This document shows, piece by piece, positions 1-7,347 of a stretch of DNA of 64,000 bases. The notes beneath the pieces are model-generated. The model was not told where the DNA came from and made no database searches. It was given only the letters and a program-made list of their open reading frames with translations. The position numbers and the translations under genes were made by a program. The stretch spans positions 744,001 to 808,000 of the forward strand of contig NZ_BNBD01000001.1 of assembly GCF_014654785.1 (NCBI RefSeq). The letters are read 5' to 3'. The stretch's first letter is position 1. Each line of letters opens with the position of its first letter. The stretch comes from Streptomyces mashuensis (GTDB taxonomy: Bacteria > Actinomycetota > Actinomycetes > Streptomycetales > Streptomycetaceae).

Positions 1-700
1 GGTCGAGGTGGTGCAGTATCGGATTCACGTCGTGCGCCACCATCACCACGGCCACACCCTCCTGATGGCAGATGCGTCCGATCAACGCGGCGACGCCGCC
101 CTGGTGAGAGAGGTCGAGACTGTCCAACGGCTCGTCCAGCAGAAGAAGTCGCGGCCGGCGGACGAGCGCCTGCGCGATGAGAAGCCGCTGCTGTTCACCG
201 CCGGAGCACTCCCCGACGGCCCGGTGGGCATAGGCGGTCGCCCCCACCAACTCGATGACCTGGGCGACGCGTTCGCGGGCGGCTCGGCGGTGCGGGCCGG
301 GAAGGGGCAGCGGCACGCCCCAGCGGTCGCCGTCCAGGCCCAGGCGGACCACGTCGATGCCGCGGATCCGCATCGAGGCGTCGAAGCTGCGGCGCTGCGG
401 CAGATAGCCGATGCGATCGCCGGTCCGACCGGGCCGGGCCCCCAGGACGCGCACCTCGCCCGCCGCGACCGGCATCGCCCCGAGCACCGCCCTGACCAGG
501 CTGGACTTACCGACGCCGTTCGGGCCGAGGACGGCGATGAACTCCCCTGTCCCGACAGTGAGGTTCACCCCTGACCAGAGGGTGCGGCCGCCCACCCGCA
601 CGGCGGTGTCACGCAGCTCGAGTACGGGTTCGGCCGCTTGCCGAGGGCCGGGGATCCGGGCCCCGGCAGCCCCCGCCGGCGGCTCCATGGCCTCGATCAT
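1..700 (-). CDS. Zinc/manganese-type ABC transporter ATP-binding protein (partial, C-terminus off window)
   Basis: The reading frame runs off the left edge of the window, so only about the first 233 residues are visible. They contain a Walker A (GPNGVGKSS), a Q-loop (LPQRR), the ABC signature (ECSGGEQQR) and a Walker B (RLLLLDEP), followed by the H-loop (VAHD). It should energise import of a divalent metal, pairing with the substrate-binding lipoprotein encoded just upstream. I chose the ATG at 698-700 because it overlaps the lipoprotein stop codon as ATGA, implying translational coupling; an internal ATG at 686-688 is the alternative. A permease gene is expected further left. Family assignment is firm; zinc as substrate is inferred from the Zur-like site at 1755. 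Confidence 0.9.
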   Translation of the reverse strand, partial: MIEAMEPPAGAAGARIPGPRQAAEPVLELRDTAVRVGGRTLWSGVNLTVGTGEFIAVLGPNGVGKSSLVRAVLGAMPVAAGEVRVLGARPGRTGDRIGYLPQRRSFDASMRIRGIDVVRLGLDGDRWGVPLPLPGPHRRAARERVAQVIELVGATAYAHRAVGECSGGEQQRLLIAQALVRRPRLLLLDEPLDSLDLSHQGGVAALIGRICHQEGVAVVMVAHDVNPILHHLD

Positions 701-1683
701 CGCCCGGTGGCCTTGGCCAGGGCCTCTGCGATGCCCTGGAGCTGGGTGGTCTGCCACTGCTGGAAGGTGATGTTGCCCGGGGTCGGCGTCTCCGTCACGG
801 TGGCCACCGGAATGCCCGCCTCCTTGGCCTCCTTGACCTGTGCCTGCACATCCGGCGTGGAGTTCTGGCTGTTGTAGACGTAGATCTTGATCTGCTTGTT
901 CTTGATCTGGTCGTCGATGGTGGCCTTGTCCTTGGCCGTGGGGTCGGTGCCCTCGCTCATGGCGTCGAGGAACGTCCCGGGGGTGAGCGTCTTCAGCCCG
1001 AGCCCCTCGGCGAGCGGGGTGACGATGGACTCCGAGGCACCGATCGGCGTGCCCGCGTACTTGCTCTTCATCTCCGATATGAGCTTGGTGTACGGGGCGA
1101 GATCCTTGGTCTCGTATGCGGTCCTGCGCCGGTCGAAGTAGGCGGCGTCGGCCGGGTCGGCCTTCTTGTAGTCGTCGGTGATCTTCTCGATGACCTTGTG
1201 GACGTCGTCCGGGGAGTACCAGCGGTGCGGGTTGCCGCCCTCCTTGACGCCGACGAGGTCGCCGACCTTGAGCTCGGCGCGCCCGCTCGCGGGGTTCGCG
1301 GCGAGGAGCTTGTCGGCCCAGGCGTCGTAGCCGATGCCGTTGACGATCGCGTACCGGGCGCCGGCGACGGCACGGGCGTCGGCGGCCTTGGGCTCGTAGT
1401 CGTGCGGGTCGGTGTCGGGGTTCCTGATGATGCTGGTGACGTGGACGTGGTCGCCGCCGAGCTGAGCGGCGATGCTGCCCCAGAAGTTCTCCGCCGCCAC
1501 CACCTCGATCTTCCTGCCCGCACCGGAGCCGCTCGTAGCCGACGTGCTGCCGCCTGCCTTCCCGTCGGAGGAGGACGAAGTCGAACAGGCGGTGGCGGTC
1601 GCGGCCGTCAGGACCGCCAGGGCGGTGACGACGGCGGCCCGTGCGGGTGGCCGGGGAGATCGGAAAATGGCGGCAGCGGGCAT
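697..1683 (-). CDS. znuA: Metal ABC transporter substrate-binding lipoprotein (ZnuA/TroA family)
   Basis: A 328-residue protein with a lipoprotein signal peptide: basic N-terminus, hydrophobic stretch and a lipobox ending in ATAC, which places the acylated Cys near residue 33. The mature part shows cluster A-I metal-binding protein features: the NFWGSIAAQLGG segment, a DPHDYEPK motif typical of the first metal His, NPHRWYSPD carrying a second His, and a GASESIVTPLAEGLGL segment. It should capture Zn2+ or Mn2+ outside the membrane and deliver it to the ABC permease. It is coupled by a 4-bp overlap to the ATPase gene downstream. The Zur-like site about 70 bp upstream favours zinc. The gene symbol is a family-level guess. 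Confidence 0.88.
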   Translation of the reverse strand: MPAAAIFRSPRPPARAAVVTALAVLTAATATACSTSSSSDGKAGGSTSATSGSGAGRKIEVVAAENFWGSIAAQLGGDHVHVTSIIRNPDTDPHDYEPKAADARAVAGARYAIVNGIGYDAWADKLLAANPASGRAELKVGDLVGVKEGGNPHRWYSPDDVHKVIEKITDDYKKADPADAAYFDRRRTAYETKDLAPYTKLISEMKSKYAGTPIGASESIVTPLAEGLGLKTLTPGTFLDAMSEGTDPTAKDKATIDDQIKNKQIKIYVYNSQNSTPDVQAQVKEAKEAGIPVATVTETPTPGNITFQQWQTTQLQGIAEALAKATGR

Positions 1684-1754
1684 GGGGGGCTCCTTCGGGT
1701 GGTGCCGGTGGCCCTGTGACCGTTCCGGCGGGCGTGGCTCACCCAGAAGGTGAA

Positions 1755-1770
1755 TGAAAATGATTGTCGT
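1755..1770 (-). promoter_or_regulatory. Candidate Zur-binding site upstream of znuA-like gene
   Basis: The sequence TGAAAATGATTGTCGT resembles the Streptomyces Zur box (TGAAAATGAT-TTTCA type, as recalled). It lies in the otherwise GC-rich leader of the zinc lipoprotein gene, embedded in an AT-rich patch suited to a promoter. Repression by Zn-Zur would fit a zinc importer. Confidence 0.6.
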
Positions 1771-1783
1771 ATTAACTTAGGGG

Positions 1784-2510
1784 GGGAGTCATTACCGTGA
1801 TTTGGCAGGAGTGCGACCATCCGGGCCGGACCATCTGCCAGTTGGGCGGCTCACCCTTGGGCGGGGCCGGGGTGTGCACGACCGAGCCGCCCCCCGACCT
1901 GCCGGTCGACGTCCCTCCGCCGGAGCTTGACGCCTTGGCTGCCCAGACCGGGGCAGGAGAACGGCCCGCCGACCGCTATTACGGGGACGCTGACGGCGCC
2001 CGGATGGGCGGTCGAGTAACGGCGGCGCACAGCCTCGTCGGATTGGCCTCGACCTTCTGCGAGCCGACGCAGGAGTGGGTCCCGGAGAGTTGACCTGCTG
2101 GGTAATCGGCACGGCGGGGCCGTGCTGAAGAAGACGTCAGACGGCACGGCCCCGCGCACATTCCAGCATGACGTCATTCCCCCGGAACTGTCTTCCCTCA
2201 GTTCCTCGGGCCAGAGGTTCCGTTGGTCAAGGAGAGCAAGTGGCCGACGGTGCGGGGCGTTGCGGGGCGAGAGGCTTTGCCGGCGGTGCGGCTCACCTCC
2301 CTTCCGGTCGCCGCGGATGGTGATAGCGCAGTCATCGGAAACGGGACTGGACGGCGGTGTATTGCTCGCCGTGTTGCCGGCGGCGGTCGACTCGGCCTGC
2401 GCCTGCTCGCAGACCTTTGGTGTCACGAGGCGGAGGGGTGGTGGCGGAGTCGGTGAGTGGCGCGTGATCTTCAGTACGCGCCTGCTTTTGCCGCGCACTG
2501 CGGAGTGTTG
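1784..2510. other. Gene-poor 727-bp stretch between znuA-like and NiCoT genes
   Basis: Open frames here look like GC-driven artefacts without recognisable domains. The clearest structure is a perfect hairpin at 2109-2125 (GCACGGC, loop GGG, GCCGTGC), followed about 10 bases later by a second GC-rich copy of part of it. It may be a terminator or attenuator. No RNA gene was recognised. Confidence 0.5.
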
Positions 2511-2527
2511 TTGCATAGGTATTGCAG
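2511..2527 (+). promoter_or_regulatory. Candidate Nur (nickel uptake regulator) box before NiCoT permease
   Basis: TTGCAT-AGGTA-TTGCAG fits the recalled Streptomyces Nur consensus tTGCaa-N5-ttGCAA at 10 of 12 defined positions. It sits 63 bp upstream of the start of a nickel/cobalt permease gene, where Ni-Nur would repress. A TTG codon inside the box could be read as a start of the gene, but the box and the good ribosome-binding site further down argue against that. Confidence 0.6.
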
Positions 2528-2590
2528 GTGAGAATCCGCCCCGCCTACGGTGTGCCGTCTTCGGTAGCCGAAGGAGAGGAGCCCCCTGCG

Positions 2591-3730
2591 ATGACCAGCA
2601 GCTCTTCCACCATCCCGGACATACGGGCACCCCGGTGGCGCCAGGCAGTCGTGGGGATATCCGGCCGTGAGTGGCGGCACCTGGCCGGCATGGCTGCAGC
2701 GATCCTCGCCCTGCACCTGATCGGCTGGTGCACGCTGATCGCCCTGGTGGTGCCGGAGCGCTACAGCCTGGGGGCGAAGTCCTTCGGGATCGGCGTCGGG
2801 GTGACCGCATACACGCTCGGCATGCGGCATGCCTTCGACGCCGACCACATCGCGGCGATCGACAACACCACCCGCAAGCTGATGCACTCCGGCCGACGGC
2901 CGCTGTCGGTGGGCTTCTGGTTCTCCCTCGGTCACTCCAGCGTCGTCTTCGCCCTGGCCTTCCTGCTCGCCCTGGGGGTCAAGAGCCTGGCCGGGCCGGT
3001 GGTGAACGACGACTCGCCGCTGCACAACGTCACCGGCTGGATCGGGACCGCCGTCTCCGGCACCTTCCTCTACGTCATTGCCGCCATCAACCTGGTCGTC
3101 CTCGCCGGGATCTGGAAGGTTTTCCGGCGGATGCGCGCCGGCCAATTCGACGAGGCGGCGCTGGAGGAGCAGCTGAACAACCGTGGATTCATGAACCGCC
3201 TCCTCGGACGGGTGATGAAGTCCCTCACCAGCCCGTGGCAGATGTACCCCATCGGTCTGTTGTTCGGCCTGGGCTTCGACACGGCCACCGAAGTCGCCCT
3301 CCTCGTCCTCGCCGGCTCCGGCGCCGCTTCCGGCCTGCCCTGGTACGCCATCCTGTGCCTGCCCGTCCTCTTCGCGGCGGGCATGTCGCTGCTGGACACC
3401 ATCGACGGCACCTTCATGAATTTCGCCTACGGCTGGGCGTTCTCCAAGCCCGTCCGCAAGGTCTACTACAACCTCACTGTTACCGGCCTGTCGGTGGCTG
3501 TCGCCTTCCTCATCGGCACCGTCGAGCTCCTCGCCCTGATCGCCGACAAGGCCGGCCTCCACGGTGCCTTCTGGGACTGGATCGGCGGTCTCGACCTCAA
3601 CGCGATCGGCTTCGCTCTCGTCGCCCTGTTCGTTGCGACCTGGGCCGTCGCCCTGATCGTGTGGAAGGTCGCCCGCGTCGAGGAGAAGTGGAGCACTCCC
3701 GTACGGCCCAGCGAGCCCACCACGGACTGA
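2591..3730 (+). CDS. Nickel/cobalt permease, NiCoT (HoxN/NixA) family
   Basis: A 379-residue polytopic membrane protein. It carries the NiCoT signature HAFDADHIAAIDN in the second transmembrane segment, plus the family motifs FSLGHSSVVF, LFGLGFDTATE and SLLDTIDG. It imports Ni2+ and/or Co2+ across the plasma membrane by secondary transport; nickel would feed enzymes such as Ni-superoxide dismutase or urease. The start ATG at 2591 is preceded by GAAGGAGAGGAG. A 15-bp hairpin-forming repeat (CTTCGG TAG CCGAAG) overlaps the bases just before this site. The gene stands alone, and a Nur-like box upstream predicts repression by nickel. The specificity for Ni versus Co cannot be read from sequence. 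Confidence 0.93.
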   Translation: MTSSSSTIPDIRAPRWRQAVVGISGREWRHLAGMAAAILALHLIGWCTLIALVVPERYSLGAKSFGIGVGVTAYTLGMRHAFDADHIAAIDNTTRKLMHSGRRPLSVGFWFSLGHSSVVFALAFLLALGVKSLAGPVVNDDSPLHNVTGWIGTAVSGTFLYVIAAINLVVLAGIWKVFRRMRAGQFDEAALEEQLNNRGFMNRLLGRVMKSLTSPWQMYPIGLLFGLGFDTATEVALLVLAGSGAASGLPWYAILCLPVLFAAGMSLLDTIDGTFMNFAYGWAFSKPVRKVYYNLTVTGLSVAVAFLIGTVELLALIADKAGLHGAFWDWIGGLDLNAIGFALVALFVATWAVALIVWKVARVEEKWSTPVRPSEPTTD

Positions 3731-3828
3731 CCGAGCGGACCCACCAGCCGCCCGTCGCGAAGCTTCTTGCGCATGGTGTGCAGGTACGATGAGGGTGCAA
3801 GAAGTGCCGGAGGGGGCCGGGAGGCAGT

Positions 3829-4440
3829 GTGGGGAAGGCTGCAGACGGGGGTCAGGAGGCGGCGGCCACGCTGCCGCCTGTGTCGCTCCTCCGTGCGGGT
3901 GCCGGAATCCTTGCTCAGGCACTGGCCGTACGCGAGGTGTACGAGAACGTCTTCACCGCGCCGACCTGGGAGGAACCGCACGGGGCCGGCGACGCCTTCC
4001 TCGACCGCCTGGCACGGGACACCGAACGTCCCGGGTTCGACGCCGTTCTCGCCGTTGACGGCACCCGCGTGCTGGGATTCGCGACCACCTGGATCACCCC
4101 CGACCCCTTCCCTGCCGGACGCTGCTACCCCCAGGTCGCCGCCATGCTCGGCTCCAGGCGTGCCAGGAAGTGGCTCTGCGGCGGCCGGGAAGTCGACGAA
4201 CTGGCCGTGCACTCCGAAGCGCGCGGCCGCGGGATCGGCGCGGCCCTGCTCGCCGCAGCAGCCGCTCCAGCCGCGGACGGCCGATGCTGGCTCCTCACGT
4301 CCGCGCGGGCAACGGCCGCCGTCGGCTTCTACCGGCGCCTCGGCTGGCGCCAGGCCACTCACCCCGCGCCCGGAGGCGCGGGCGCCGTCGTCTTCCTCAA
4401 CCCGGCCCACCCCGCGGTACGAAGCCGCGAACTGCGCTGA
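3829..4440 (+). CDS. GNAT-family N-acetyltransferase
   Basis: A 203-residue protein with a GNAT fold. The acetyl-CoA-binding motif A is readable as VDELAVHSEARGRGIGAAL (R-G-R-G-I-G, near residues 122-140), followed by a motif B region with the typical GFYRRLGW. It should transfer an acetyl group from acetyl-CoA to an amine of an unknown substrate. The GTG start at 3829 follows a GGAGGCAG-like ribosome site. It sits between the nickel permease and a convergent PAP2 gene and has no evident operon partner. Confidence 0.82.
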   Translation: MGKAADGGQEAAATLPPVSLLRAGAGILAQALAVREVYENVFTAPTWEEPHGAGDAFLDRLARDTERPGFDAVLAVDGTRVLGFATTWITPDPFPAGRCYPQVAAMLGSRRARKWLCGGREVDELAVHSEARGRGIGAALLAAAAAPAADGRCWLLTSARATAAVGFYRRLGWRQATHPAPGGAGAVVFLNPAHPAVRSRELR

Positions 4441-4478
4441 CTCCTCGAAATGCGACGGCGTCGGCAGTTGCTGCAGGA

Positions 4479-5099
4479 TCAGGCAGCTCCGAGGAGTGAG
4501 CGCGCCGGACCGCCGCGCAACCTGGAGACGATCGGGGTGACCGTGCGACGGGCGATCGCCACGATGGCCGCTCCGAGGACGATGCCGACGAGGGCTCCCA
4601 CGAGGACGTCGTGGGGGTAGTGGGCGCCGACGTAGACGCGTGAGGCGGCCATCAGGATCGCCGCCGGCCAGGCGAGAGCGGCGAGGCGCCGGTCGACCAG
4701 CAGGAGCCCGGCCGCCACGGCGAAGGCGACGGTGGTGTGGTTGCTCGGGAAGGCGTAGTCGTTCGCCGGCGGGCACGCCTCGATGAGGAAGTCGTGCGGC
4801 AGGGCCCGGCAGGGGCGCGCCTCCTGGAAGAGGGATTTGACGCCGTCGTCGACGAGGTAGGCGATGACGACGGCGACCGGAGTGGCCAGGGCGGCAGCCA
4901 TGGTGCGTGCGTCACGGGGGCGGGCCAGCCACCAGCCGGCCAGCAGGAGCAGGCCGAAGAGGGCGACGCCGTACGTCGTGTAGAGCGACACCGCGTCGTT
5001 GAGCCAGTGAGTCCGGTGCGCGAAGTCGGTGACGTCGGTGTAGAGGCCGCCGTCTATCGCGGCCCCGTCGAGGCCGGGCGCGCCGGAAGCGGTCGTCAT
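4479..5099 (-). CDS. PAP2-superfamily membrane phosphatase
   Basis: A 206-residue multi-pass membrane protein with all three acid-phosphatase motifs: KSLFQEARP (KX6RP), PSNHTT (the PSGH motif with N for G) and SRVYVGAHYPHD (SRX5HX3D). It likely dephosphorylates a lipid pyrophosphate, for example undecaprenyl pyrophosphate, at the outer face of the membrane. I chose the ATG at 5097-5099; an in-frame ATG at 5157-5159 would add 20 residues. A GACTAC-N6-ATAGAC operator lies about 90 bp upstream and matches two sites beside the blaI-like gene, so this gene is probably controlled by that repressor. Confidence 0.87.
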   Translation of the reverse strand: MTTASGAPGLDGAAIDGGLYTDVTDFAHRTHWLNDAVSLYTTYGVALFGLLLLAGWWLARPRDARTMAAALATPVAVVIAYLVDDGVKSLFQEARPCRALPHDFLIEACPPANDYAFPSNHTTVAFAVAAGLLLVDRRLAALAWPAAILMAASRVYVGAHYPHDVLVGALVGIVLGAAIVAIARRTVTPIVSRLRGGPARSLLGAA

Positions 5100-5187
5100 C
5101 GTCTGCGAGTTCCCATCGTGCGGAGGGTGCGGTCCCGCGTGGTCGCGGTCCGACGGCATGCGTCGGGGGTGCGGACACCCGTCGGGT

Positions 5188-5205
5188 GACTACACGCCGA
5201 TAGAC
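5188..5205. promoter_or_regulatory. BlaI/MecI-type operator before PAP2 gene
   Basis: GACTAC-ACGCCG-ATAGAC is an imperfect inverted repeat with the same 6-6-6 architecture as the two operators at 6579 and 6598. It lies in the leader of the leftward PAP2 phosphatase gene. BlaI/MecI repressors recognise TACA/TGTA-type dyads, and the CTACA half is visible here. Confidence 0.6.
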
Positions 5206-5253
5206 GATAGCGGCGGTGGGGTGGTTCCGTGCGCCCGGGCCGGGTGAGGGCGA

Positions 5254-6186
5254 TCAGTGAGCGACTTCGCCCTGGGCGACTTCGATCTTGTGGTGGAAGC
5301 CGATGGCGCCTGTCGCCGACGCGCAGACGGAGGTGGTGGCGCACGCGGCCAGGAGTACGGCGACCCACGGGGCGGCCCGGCGGCGGTGAGGCGCCGGGGC
5401 GGCGAGGAGGGCGGCGACGCGGCGCGGGACGGGGCCGGTCGTCGCCGCCGGTGCGACGGCCGGCCGCTCGGGGTGGTGGGCGCCCGAGGCGAGGGCCGCG
5501 CGGGCGATGGCGCGGGCGGTCAGGCGCCGGTCGCCGACGGCGGCGGCAGCGGCTTCGTCGGCGGCGCGCTCGGCTGTGTACCGGGTCGCGTCACGGACGG
5601 CGCGCAGGGCCGGGTGGCAGTGTGCGGCCAGTTCGGCGGCGGCCAGGAAGAGGTGATGGCGGTAGGCGTTGTGGGCGCGCTCGTGGGCGAAGAGGACCTC
5701 GCGTTCGGCCGCGTCGAGGCTGCGGATCATCGCGGTGGTGATCACGATGCGGCCGGGCCTGCCGGGCAGGGCGTAGGCGTCCGGGTACGGCGAGTCGACG
5801 ACGCACAGGTCCCCCGCCACCGGCCGGCGGCGGACTTCGGCGTGGGCGGCCCGCAGCGTCCTGGCCTGGCGGACGGCGGAGCGGATCAGCGCCCAGGCTC
5901 CGACGGCGATCAGGCCGACCGCGGCGGCGGCCGAGGGCACGGCGACGGCGTCCCAAGGGGTGCGCAGGGGGTGGGCGAGCTCCCCGAGCGATGCGAAGAG
6001 GGGCAGTTTCAGCAGGCCCGTGACGACCAGGGCGCCCAGAGCGATCACCGAGCCGCCGGCCAGCGCGAGCGCGGCGAGGGTCAGCACCCACACCGCAGGA
6101 GCGGGGGCGAGCCGCCGCGCGGTGCGCTCCGCCAGCGCCGGCGCGATGAAGGGCAGCAGGAGGGGGAGCAGGAGGAGGGCGGTCAT
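5254..6186 (-). CDS. M56-family (BlaR1/MecR1-like) membrane zinc metalloprotease
   Basis: A 310-residue membrane protein. Hydrophobic segments cover roughly residues 1-25, 35-65 and 85-105, and the cytosolic peptidase loop carries HERAH (HEXXH) near residue 165. It is followed by the ERAADEAAA segment with the third Zn ligand, and a last membrane helix lies near residue 280. In the BlaR/MecR family this domain is activated by a signal and relieves repression by BlaI/MecI. The penicillin-sensor domain is absent, as is usual for short actinobacterial versions. Its ATG overlaps the stop of the blaI-like gene (ATGA), so the two form one operon. The signal it senses is unknown. Confidence 0.87.
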   Translation of the reverse strand: MTALLLLPLLLPFIAPALAERTARRLAPAPAVWVLTLAALALAGGSVIALGALVVTGLLKLPLFASLGELAHPLRTPWDAVAVPSAAAAVGLIAVGAWALIRSAVRQARTLRAAHAEVRRRPVAGDLCVVDSPYPDAYALPGRPGRIVITTAMIRSLDAAEREVLFAHERAHNAYRHHLFLAAAELAAHCHPALRAVRDATRYTAERAADEAAAAAVGDRRLTARAIARAALASGAHHPERPAVAPAATTGPVPRRVAALLAAPAPHRRRAAPWVAVLLAACATTSVCASATGAIGFHHKIEVAQGEVAH

Positions 6187-6554
6187 CGGTCTTCCGGTTC
6201 CAGGAGGTCCCTCAGGAACTGCTCGTCGTCGGGGCTGAGCCGGGCGACGAAGCGGGCCAGAACGGTTTCGCGGTCGGCGTCCCGTTCGAGTTCGCTGTGC
6301 ATGCGCAGGGCCGTGAGGCCGGGGGCGTCCTGGACGGGGAAGTAGGCGTAGCCGCGGCCCTGCCGCAAGCGTCCGGCTATGCCTTTGTCGTACAGGCGCG
6401 CCAAGGTCGTGGTCACGGTCGTGCGAGCCGGGTCGTGGGGGAGGGCCGCCTGAACCTCGGCCGGGGTCAGGGGGGTGCCTGCTGCCCACAGGACGGCCAG
6501 GACGCTGGCCTCGAGCTCGCCCGCCGGCCGCCGTTCGTCCTTCGCGTTCGTCAT
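6183..6554 (-). CDS. BlaI/MecI-family transcriptional repressor
   Basis: A 123-residue winged-helix protein. It shows the family pattern: an N-terminal AVLWAAGTPLTPAEVQAAL helix-turn-helix entry, the recognition segment TTVTTTLARLYDKGIAGR, and a C-terminal dimerisation/cleavage region ending in a leucine-rich helix. It should repress genes bearing GTCTAC-N6-GTAGAC dyads and be inactivated through the M56 protease encoded downstream and coupled by ATGA. I chose ATG 6552-6554, preceded by GAGGGAC; a GTG at 6567-6569 lies inside that ribosome site. Two operators in its divergent promoter region predict autoregulation and control of the dedA-like gene. Confidence 0.92.
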   Translation of the reverse strand: MTNAKDERRPAGELEASVLAVLWAAGTPLTPAEVQAALPHDPARTTVTTTLARLYDKGIAGRLRQGRGYAYFPVQDAPGLTALRMHSELERDADRETVLARFVARLSPDDEQFLRDLLEPEDR

Positions 6555-6578
6555 GGGAACGTCCCTCACCCCGCTGTC

Positions 6579-6596
6579 GTCTACACACCGGTAGAC
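6579..6596. promoter_or_regulatory. BlaI-type operator 1 in the blaI/dedA divergent region
   Basis: GTCTAC-ACACCG-GTAGAC is a perfect inverted repeat of 6-bp arms around a 6-bp spacer, only 24 bp upstream of the blaI-like start. It is the best copy of a motif found three times between 5.1 and 6.7 kb. Confidence 0.7.
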
Positions 6597-6597
6597 C

Positions 6598-6615
6598 GTC
6601 TATATGCTTGTAGTC
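6598..6615. promoter_or_regulatory. BlaI-type operator 2 in the blaI/dedA divergent region
   Basis: GTCTAT-ATGCTT-GTAGTC has the same architecture as operator 1 with two changes in the arms. Its centre is 19 bp from that of operator 1, so two dimers could bind nearly two helical turns apart. It faces the rightward dedA-like gene. Confidence 0.6.
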
Positions 6616-6669
6616 AGTCGGGGTGCCGTGCAGGCCGCCCGCTCCCTCATTATGAAAGGGCACGCGACG

Positions 6670-7347
6670 ATGTCCGCACCCCTGCTCGCGACGGCGTCCC
6701 CGCTCGCCGTCAACGTCCTGGACGCCCAGTCGCTTCTCGGAGCCTTCGGCGTGCTCGGGGTCGGCGTGGTGCTGTTCGCCGAGACGGGCCTGCTGGTCGG
6801 ATTCTTCCTGCCCGGTGACTCCCTGCTCTTCACCGCCGGCCTGCTGTGCACCAGCTCCTCGGCCACCGGCGTGCACCTGTCGCTGGCGCCGCTGCTGATC
6901 ATGGCCGTCGCCGGGACGCTGACAGGCTCGCAGTGCGGCTACCTGATCGGCAGGAAGGCCGGTGGCACCCTGCTCGCCCGCAGTCGCTCCGCCCGGCTCC
7001 ACGAGGGGGCGCAACGGGCGGAGGAGCTGCTGGGCCGGTACGGGTTCGCCAAGGCGATCGTGCTGGCCCGGTTCGTGCCCGTCGTGCGCACCGTCCTCAA
7101 CCCCATGGCCGGGGCCCTCGGAGTCCCGGCGCGCTCGTTCACGCTCTGGCAGGTGGCCGGCGGGGTGCTGTGGACGGTGGGTCTCACCCTGGGCGGCTAT
7201 GCGCTGGGCTCGTCCATTCCCAACGTCGACCACTACCTCCTTCCCGTCGTCGCCCTGATCGTCGCGCTGTCGCTCCTGCCGCTCCTGACCGAGGTCCTTC
7301 GCTCACGTCGCGCCGCGGCCGGGCGGCGGAGCGGGGCGGGCGAGTGA
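6670..7347 (+). CDS. DedA-family membrane protein
   Basis: A 225-residue polytopic protein of the DedA/SNARE-associated family. Diagnostic pieces are FAETGLLVGFFLPGDSLLFTAGLL, GTLTGSQCGYLIGRKAG and the FAKAIVLARFVPVVRTVLNPMAG amphipathic segment with the conserved arginines. DedA proteins act in envelope homeostasis, and some flip undecaprenyl phosphate, which would connect functionally with the two PAP2 genes nearby. I chose the ATG at 6670, preceded by AAAGGG, because an earlier ATG at 6604 lies inside a repressor operator. It is coupled by GTGA to the following PAP2 gene. Confidence 0.9.
   Translation: MSAPLLATASPLAVNVLDAQSLLGAFGVLGVGVVLFAETGLLVGFFLPGDSLLFTAGLLCTSSSATGVHLSLAPLLIMAVAGTLTGSQCGYLIGRKAGGTLLARSRSARLHEGAQRAEELLGRYGFAKAIVLARFVPVVRTVLNPMAGALGVPARSFTLWQVAGGVLWTVGLTLGGYALGSSIPNVDHYLLPVVALIVALSLLPLLTEVLRSRRAAAGRRSGAGE

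Noticed and set aside
5254..7233. A 659-residue open frame on the minus strand
   Set aside because: Only the part from 6186 leftward is protein-like (M56 protease). The upstream part is antisense to the blaI and dedA region and has no domain.
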